Shown piece by piece: positions 44,641-52,896 of a stretch of DNA of 52,896 nucleotides (its first letter is position 1; every line of letters starts with the position of its first letter). The DNA is from Rhizomucor pusillus (lineage: Eukaryota; Mucoromycota; Mucoromycetes; Mucorales; Lichtheimiaceae). The stretch lies in the NCBI GenBank assembly GCA_900175165.2, contig FWWN02000232.1:1-52896 (forward strand). The letters run 5' to 3'. Below the pieces are notes generated by a model. The model searched no databases and had not been told where the DNA came from. It saw nothing but the letters and a program-made list of their open reading frames with translations. The translations under genes and the position numbers were made by a program.

Positions 44641-46209
44641 ATGTTGGCCTCTACTTCGCGCAGAGCTTTTGCATCAGTCTCTAGCACCGCCACTAAAGCC
44701 TACAGTACTGCGGCCGCCGCCCAGATCAGCACAGCTCAAAACGGCATTAAGGTTGCTGCCATCGAGGAACCCGGTCAGACTGCTGGTTTGGCAGTTGTTG
44801 TCAACGGTGGTTCCCGCTTCGAACCTGTCCAGGGTGTTGCGCACTACTTGAAGAACTATGGTTTCAAGGTGGGACACAGTGCTAGTTATTGGACAGCATT
44901 TGTATGTGGAGCGACTAACGATCACCCTGGTTTCGCGTAGAACAACTCTGAGCGCACCGCTTTCCGCATCACTCGTGAAGCTGAATTGGCTGGTGCTGTC
45001 TTGTCCAGCAACTTGACCCGCGAGTCTCTCGTGTACTCTGCTGAATTCCTTAAGGGTGATGCGTAAGTTTGCGAGTTTGTAAACGAGAACGACGACAGGA
45101 CGATTTAACATGGCGATTAGTGCCCAGTTCGCCGAAGTCTTGGGTGACGTTGTAACTAAGCAAAAGTTCCAAGAACACGAGTTCGTTGAGGTCGCCAACC
45201 ACACCGCTGCCGAATCCGCCAACGCTGCCGCAACCCCCGAGGTCGCTGCTATTGAAGCAGCTCACCGCGCCGCTTTCCGCACTGGTCTCGGCAACTCTGT
45301 TTTCGCCAGCCTCCACAGCCACGTTAGCAATGCTGATGTCAAGAAGTATGCCAGCGAAGTCTTCACTGATAAGAGAATCGCTCTCGTTGGCTCTGGCCTT
45401 TCCCTCGATGCTGTCAAGCAATATGCCGAAACCTTCTTCGGCGGTCTTCAAAGCGCTGAATCTCCTCTTCAGGCTACCAAGTACTTTGGTGGCGAAACTC
45501 GCGTAGAGACTTCTTCTGACAAGAGCCACTTTGTTCTTGCTTTCGAGGGTGCTGCCCTTGACTCTGCTGAATATGCTGCTTTGCAGGTCCTTCGTTTCGC
45601 CCTTGGTGGTGACAAGCTTGTTCAATACGGTGCTGCCTCCGGTCTTCTTGGTCAATCTGCTGCCAAGTTGGGCGAGGGTGTTGAGCTCAAGGCTTTCAAC
45701 TTTGGCTACTCTGACGGTGGTCTCTTTGGTGTATATGCTTCCGGTGCCTCTTCTCAGGTCTCTGGTGCCGTCGCTGCCGCCGCTGAACAATTGAAGGCTG
45801 CCGCTAAGGGCTTGTCTGAAGAGGAATTCAAGCGCGCTGTTGCTCAGGCCAAGTTCGCTGCCACTGCTGGTTTCGAGACCCGTTTGGATCGCTTGGAGAC
45901 TGTTGGTGCTCAGGTAAGGAGGAGAAGGATGAAGGATTTTGCTCATAGATGAATTTATATTTATTTGTTGCAATAGGCTCTTCGCACTGGCAACTTCGTC
46001 TCTGCCTCTGATGTTGCCGCTGCATTGGAGAAGGTTTCCACTTCGGACGTTGCCAAGGTGATTAAGTAGCTGATAGCACTTAAATTATCTAGCACCACCA
46101 CTAACATTGAAATTTCTAGGCTGTGGAGAAGCTTTCCTCCAGCAAGGCCACCTCTGTCGCTCTCGGTGACTTGATCAACTTGCCCTACGCTGACTCCGTT
46201 TCCCTGTAA
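44641..46209 (+). CDS. QCR2: Ubiquinol-cytochrome c reductase core subunit 2
   Basis: Five exons (44641-44868, 44941-45062, 45121-45913, 45977-46057, 46120-46209) encode 437 residues. The first ~25 residues (MLASTSRRAFASVSSTATKA) are a mitochondrial presequence. The rest is an M16-peptidase-like core protein: GQTAGLAVVVNGGSRFEP, GVAHYLKN and FRITREAELAGAVLSSNLTR. The catalytic HxxEH is missing, as usual for core 2 proteins, so it is structural in complex III of the inner membrane. Codon use is strongly biased to C/T-ending codons, fitting high expression. A 307-codon open frame on the opposite strand is a by-product of this bias. Confidence 0.95.
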
Positions 46210-46330
46210 AAGCATAAATGAAAAGAAAAACTCTCCTTCCTTGTTAATGGCATCATTTGTTTAAATATTTTTTCACATAAAACTCTCATAGAGAATCGCC
46301 AGTCCAGTATGCAAAGCGGTTATCAGTCGC

Positions 46331-48345
<2,015 letters not shown>

Positions 48346-48511
48346 ATGCTTTAAGATCACATAGACTCATGGCTATCCATGACAAGCCATTTCTCTCTTT
48401 TGTATATTACATGCATGAGTTCGCTTTCTTGACCGGAATATAACTACTTTTTAATCTTGAAAAATGAAAATGGAATGAAGTTCAACATTGATTTATAAGT
48501 TTGAATTGTGT

Positions 48512-50574
48512 TTAAGCTCCAGGCTCAGGTGCCTTCAAGGATGTTCTGCCAGCACGCATCATTTCGTCAACCAGCAACAAGTTGCTAGCGATAACGGAGC
48601 TATGTCACGATGAAATATTTGTTACTACTTATGTTGCCGTCGAATCTTTAAACCATTTTAATAACTTACCAAGAGTGAAGCATATGGCGATGTACTCGGT
48701 AATTATCCCACACACCATCGATCTTGGGATCCATAGTGTCGCCTGTCTTGAGATCGACACCAACAACGTGTCCATCCTGGTGTTCTTCTTGCAAAGCGAC
48801 GATAACATCTTGAGCATCAAAACCTGCGTTTTGTGCAAGAACTTTGGGAATAATCAACAAGGCATCGGCGAAAGCCTGTACACCCATCTTGGCTCGTCCC
48901 TTGACTTGTTTCTTGTACTCCACCAAATGTTGTGCACATGCAACTTCGAATGCACCGCCGCCAGCAACAACAGCGTTATCCTCAATAGCGTTCTTGACAG
49001 CTCGGAGACCGTCTCGGACTGCATCGTTGATTTGAGCAATGGTATGGGGGTTAGGTCCCTTGATCAGAATAGTGACGCTGTAAGGATCCTTGACTTCCTC
49101 TACAAAGGTATATTTTTCTTCGCCAAGAACATGTTCATACACCAAACCGGCGTAGCCAAGCACTTCCGGTGACAAGTCGTCGACCGAGTTTTGTGCAACA
49201 CCGCCGCATGCCAACTGCAAACGTTCCATGTTTCGTCTCTTTGCACGGCGAAGTGCCAAAATGTTGTGCTTGGCGAGAATATCAAGCGAAAGAGGGTCGA
49301 TACCTTTCTGATTGATGATAACAAAGCCCTTGTTTGCGTTTTCGCCCGAGCATACTGTGTTCTTAAAGTCCACGATCTTGCGGATCTTTTCATCAACGTG
49401 CTTGCGTTCACTTTCAACGAGCTTCTCTCGTTGTTCAGGAGTAGAATAGAAGAATCCAGAGTTGATTTCACTGTTGAAATGTCTACTTAGCTTTCACATC
49501 TCAAGCAGCAACAGCGGCTTTCACTATACCTCTTTTCATATTCCAAGCTGACGTTCAATGTAAGGACGAATGCATCGGTCACCTTCTTGGGCATATCAGG
49601 GTGACGAGCACCGTGATCAAGAACCAAACCGCGGACAAGTCTTGATTCGGTTTCTGAACGGTGTTGCATCTTCATAATCTCAACCATATGCAAATCAATT
49701 GGCTCGCCTTCCCGGTGAATGGCAAGCACAGCATCAACGACGGCTTCGGTCAAAGTATCAGCTAGCGAGCGGTGGACCTTGGTGCGAAGGGATGTACGGG
49801 CAACCGAAACGAGTAGTTCGCGGTCAATTTCGCCCTTGCTAGTCTTGAACTTTTCAAGGAACTAGAAGCAACAAATATTTAGTATTACGCTTGTCTCATC
49901 GTTAGTTCTAGCTTTTTGGGACTTACTTGAAGCGCCTCCTTCTTTGCAATATCATAACCTTCTGTAATAACACGTGGGTGCAATCCTTCCGAAATGTAAC
50001 GTTCCGCCTGTTTGAGGAGTTCGCCCACGAGCAACACGATCGAAGTCGTTCCGTCACCAGTTATTTCATCCTGAGCCGTTGCGGCCTTTGCAATCATAGC
50101 AGCCGTAGGATGCTGGATTTGCTATTTACCAACGAAAATCGTTAGCATCACATTAAACCTGCTTGCAACAGTTCTGAGCAGCTTACCATTTCACTGAGAA
50201 GCACTTTTCCATCCTTTGTCAGTTTGATAGCACCTGCGCCGTCAACAAGCCTATTAGCCAAATGTCATGTCAGTAACTCTGCTGACGCGTTTCTTTCATC
50301 TGGCAGCTGAGCTGCATTCCAGCACGAGAGCGATGATCTCGCTGATTATCGATAAGATGAAACTTACATTTTGATTGTGCCTCGAGGACCTAAGTTGGAT
50401 CGCAGAACATCTTGTAAACCGATCGCGGCAGTAATGTTGAGCTGCAGTGCTTGTCCGCGTCGAGCGACGTCCGAGTTAGGGTTGATTACTTTCAGGGCAG
50501 AGGAAGCCCTACGAAATGCAGTGCATTAGCGTTTTCTCAGTTGTCACGGTGTTGTTGTCCGTTTTTACTCACAT
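48512..50574 (-). CDS. CCT6: T-complex protein 1 subunit zeta (CCT6)
   Basis: Seven exons (50574-50573, 50508-50368, 50250-50187, 50121-49927, 49861-49530, 49470-48670, 48599-48512) encode 540 residues. The first intron splits the start codon: AT ends exon 1 and G begins exon 2, giving [19 protein letters not shown], the usual CCT-zeta N-terminus. Group II chaperonin motifs: [34 protein letters not shown] and, in the second half, [14 protein letters not shown]; the C-terminus has [20 protein letters not shown]. It is one of eight subunits of the cytosolic chaperonin that folds actin and tubulin. A heat-shock-element-like sequence lies just upstream. Its 3' end converges on GLR1. Confidence 0.95.
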
Positions 50575-50597
50575 TGAGCTGGAGGGGAATAAGTGGA

Positions 50598-50612
50598 GGA
50601 ACGTTCTTGAAG
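50598..50612 (-). promoter_or_regulatory. Heat-shock element upstream of CCT6
   Basis: On the plus strand GGAACGTTCTTGAAG contains three alternating units GAA-nn-TTC-nn-GAA, a canonical HSF1 site. It lies 24-38 bp before the CCT6 start codon, so it may overlap the transcription start. Stress control of chaperonin genes by HSF fits. Confidence 0.55.
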
Positions 50613-50619
50613 AACAGTA

Positions 50620-52604
50620 GTTTAGAAGATTTTGTGCATCCGCGATTCCTCCGCAAAGTCCGTACTTCCTGTCAAAAAAAAAAGTTATTTTCCCAAAATC
50701 ATATTCGATATGTCCATGCGGCCCTTTGCACGCAAGGAAGGTCACCCTGCTGACTCCTTTGCACAGTCAGTCTTGCAGTCTTTCGTCAAAACTTTTACGT
50801 AGCTCCTCAGCCAGCATTATCTTAGCCGCCTTACCAAGTTTTCGTTCAGGAACCCTAGCCTCCTTTGACCCTTCTCGCTCTTTCTTTCGGACCATCGACG
50901 GACTACACCTAGCCATTGACTAGTCTGACTTTACAAGAAACATTGTCCTGGACTTCCTTTTGATGACTATTTGTTTCTTCAGCGCCCCGCGACCGCCGGG
51001 TTCGGAACTCCCATCCTGGACCGCTATCCCGGTAAGCAGCGAGTACATTTAGGATCCGGATACCCAGCAACTACGTCTGCAACCCTGTCACCTTCGCCGA
51101 CCCAGCTGTCATAAAATCTTAGCCTTCTCTATGGCTTTTCTCCACAGCAAGTGGCAACTTAATAACTCTTCCTCAGGCGCATCGTAGATGCCCTGGTAAC
51201 AGCATCCACAATCGACCAGCATAACCCAACGGTCTAGCCAGAGACATTCTTCTCAATCCTTGAAGGAAGTGTGCACTTCCGCAGAGTGTGTTCTAGCTGA
51301 TCTGTCTCGAAAAATATCATCAAAAGCAGCTTTACATGGTTATGTCAAGATGGATTTCAATTCGTACAAGAGGAAATATAGGACGCATATTTCAGCAAAT
51401 ATCCCAACGCAGCTTCTGTCCTCCACCAGGTACTATCTGCGATACTATCCGTACTTTTTCTATACATGTTTCCCACATACACCAATGCCAGAAAATACGT
51501 AGACATCAATGATCATATCCTGCAAGTCTTGCTACGTCACAACAATGGCAGAGATCGCATTATATCGATCAATGGCCATGATAGACATGACTCAGCTAAT
51601 CATAATTTCGAGAAATATTCAATTTGGGCAAAATACTGAGCATGGCGAGACTGGAAACTTGATCCGGGTCACAAAACCGTTTTTCTATAAGGTTTAATCC
51701 AGGGTCGTCAATGGGACGGGCTCAGCGCAGAAAATTACAAGGAAAATGTGTTTTAAACTAATCAGTTTTTCAAGTAGCGATGCGCAGTAGGGAATGATTT
51801 GCTACTTCGATAATTCGGTCAGGCTGGAAGAGTCCTTCGTTGAAAATGAAGTCGCAGTGTGCACGCCAAATGCGGAGGAGTGTGCAGACTAATTAAATGT
51901 CAGAGGTCAGTGCGAGGAAAGAAACATGCAGGTGTAATGCCGAAGGTGGTTTTAATATGGAATTTGAGTTTTCTTTCTCTATTAGCATCCGCACAGTAAC
52001 AAATCCACGCTCAAGCGACACTGTCTTCCTTATAAGAAATGGTTGCCGTATGAGCCTTGCGGAAAAAAGTTCAACTCACGTTTTGGTCTTATGTTGAAAG
52101 AATTAGGATCTCGGCAAGAAACATGAATCGAGACTGCAAGTCGAGTCGAAATCGATTGTCCTTTATTCAGCGAGAAATATAGAGTGTTTATAGTTTTTGA
52201 TGCTATTTATTCTCTTGGCCTTTGCACAAGAATAGCTTGGATGACTTGGCTATGCCAACCGTGGTATCTTTGATCACCTTGGCCTAGTGTACTGTATTTT
52301 TAAAAACAGTTGTCGTTTGGAGCATAAAACTGCACTCCAAACAAGGTAAATTTAAACCTGTGGAATAAAATTAATAAATATGCTTGCCGATCTAAGGAAG
52401 AAAACTTGCCATATTGGTTCAAATTTGCCATGGAGCGCAGTTGCTCCAAACAATGCCAACCCGATCTCAATCAGTAAAAATTCCAGGGATTACAGGCTTG
52501 TATTCGTTTTTACTTACCGAATCATCTAAAGAGAAGCAGTCTCAATATTAGTACTTCGATAATATTCAGAATCCAAGATGAACTGCAAAGCGTACCGTAA
52601 AAAC
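50620..52604. other. Gene-free right flank
   Basis: No supportable gene between the CCT6 promoter and the Fanzor-like fragment. Open frames are short. The region 50940-51130 is richer in GC than the rest but shows no ORF or tRNA-like fold. Confidence 0.5.
52315..52448. repeat. Pair of hairpin-forming, related inverted repeats
   Basis: GTTTGGAG...CTCCAAAC (52315-52342, 12-nt loop) and TGGAGC...GCTCCA (52431-52448, 6-nt loop) share the TTTGGAGC/GCTCCAAA sequence in opposite orientation about 90 bp apart. They may be ends of a small non-autonomous element. Confidence 0.4.
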
Positions 52605-52827
52605 CTAAACCCTTTCGGGTCCCACATTCGCAGTGGTGGATTGATTTGGTCTACAGAAGGCTTGGGGGCGACCAAAGCCCTCCCAGACTTTTCTTGCAAT
52701 NAAGTACATATTCTTCGAGGCATTGGTGTCCCTATTCCACAGCATTCCACAGGTTTGGCAATCCTGGATGCCATGGTGAGTAACACCGTCCTCCGTCTTC
52801 AGCTTCTTCAGAGATTTTGACATGCAA
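52605..52827 (-). mobile_element. C-terminal fragment of a Fanzor (eukaryotic TnpB-like) protein
   Basis: The minus-strand frame reads SKSLKKLKTEDGVTHHGI, then DCQTCGMLWNRDTNASKNMY and KVWEGFGRPQAFCRP before a stop. A CxxC followed by WNRDxNAxxN is the zinc-ribbon/RuvC-III end of OrfB/TnpB and Fanzor nucleases; the Asp in NRD is a catalytic residue. The upstream cysteine pair of the ribbon seems partly preserved (a TGC just after a TATAG acceptor at 52828). Everything N-terminal would lie past the right edge or be lost. An ambiguous base (N at 52701) falls in the codon after NMY. The fragment is short, so whether the full gene is alive cannot be judged. Confidence 0.6.
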
Positions 52828-52896
52828 CTATATCAAATCTAAAGTTGTCATGAATAAAAGAGACTGAGTATTTTACCAGTGATTCATCATAAATGA

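Noticed and set aside
45050..45973. 307-codon frame antisense to QCR2
   Set aside because: Fully overlaps the long QCR2 exon; strong codon bias of QCR2 removes stops in the opposite strand. Its Ser/Gly/Leu-rich product is an artefact.
50980..51060. tRNA- or 5S-like sequence around GGGTTCGGAACTCCC
   Set aside because: No cloverleaf or A/B box pair can be formed around it.

Overview
This window is nuclear DNA of a filamentous fungus, most likely an early-diverging Mucoromycota species (Mucorales-like). Genes are dense, on both strands, and broken by many introns of about 45-130 nt with GT(R)AG(T) donors and CTRAY-type branch sites. The protein set points the same way: a Mucorales-type P450, a BTG/Tob protein, a ricin-B-lectin/CipC-like fusion, a sucrose/H+ symporter-like MFS protein and an ART arrestin. 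Exon coordinates were worked out by hand from reading frame, splice signals and family motifs. Every multi-exon model below keeps frame across all its junctions.

Layout. 1-2980: no convincing gene. 2981-9882: P450 (+), Rtf2 (-), a PAPS-type sulfotransferase (+), phosphopantetheine adenylyltransferase (-) and BTG/Tob (-). 10832-21143: Rad2/XPG nuclease (+), an STB6-like protein (-), SRP receptor beta (+) and a sucrose-type transporter (-). 21.2-29.6 kb is the accessory part: long unannotatable stretches around a decayed 'EVKKP' family gene and a frameshifted, truncated mariner/IS630-type transposase. 29.67-35.1 kb: an arrestin with a PPxY motif, a decayed partial tandem copy of its 3' end, a small putative GPI protein (-) and the PKA catalytic subunit (+). 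36.8-42.6 kb: a YCK-type casein kinase 1 (+), a DUF1647-like glycosyltransferase (-), the lectin/CipC-like fusion (+) and a universal stress protein (-). 44.6-50.6 kb: QCR2 (+), a possible 51-aa microprotein (+), glutathione reductase (+) and CCT6 (-). The right end is gene-poor and finishes in the C-terminal piece of a Fanzor (eukaryotic TnpB-like) protein that runs off the window.

There is no operon-like organisation. Neighbours are mostly divergent with short shared promoters (148-474 bp) or convergent with 3' ends only about 20-35 bp apart. Recurring themes are housekeeping (NER, replication fork, CoA synthesis, ER targeting, respiratory complex III, redox, chaperonin), signalling (PKA, CK1) and transport with its regulation (MFS transporter, arrestin). 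No rRNA, tRNA or CRISPR array was recognised.
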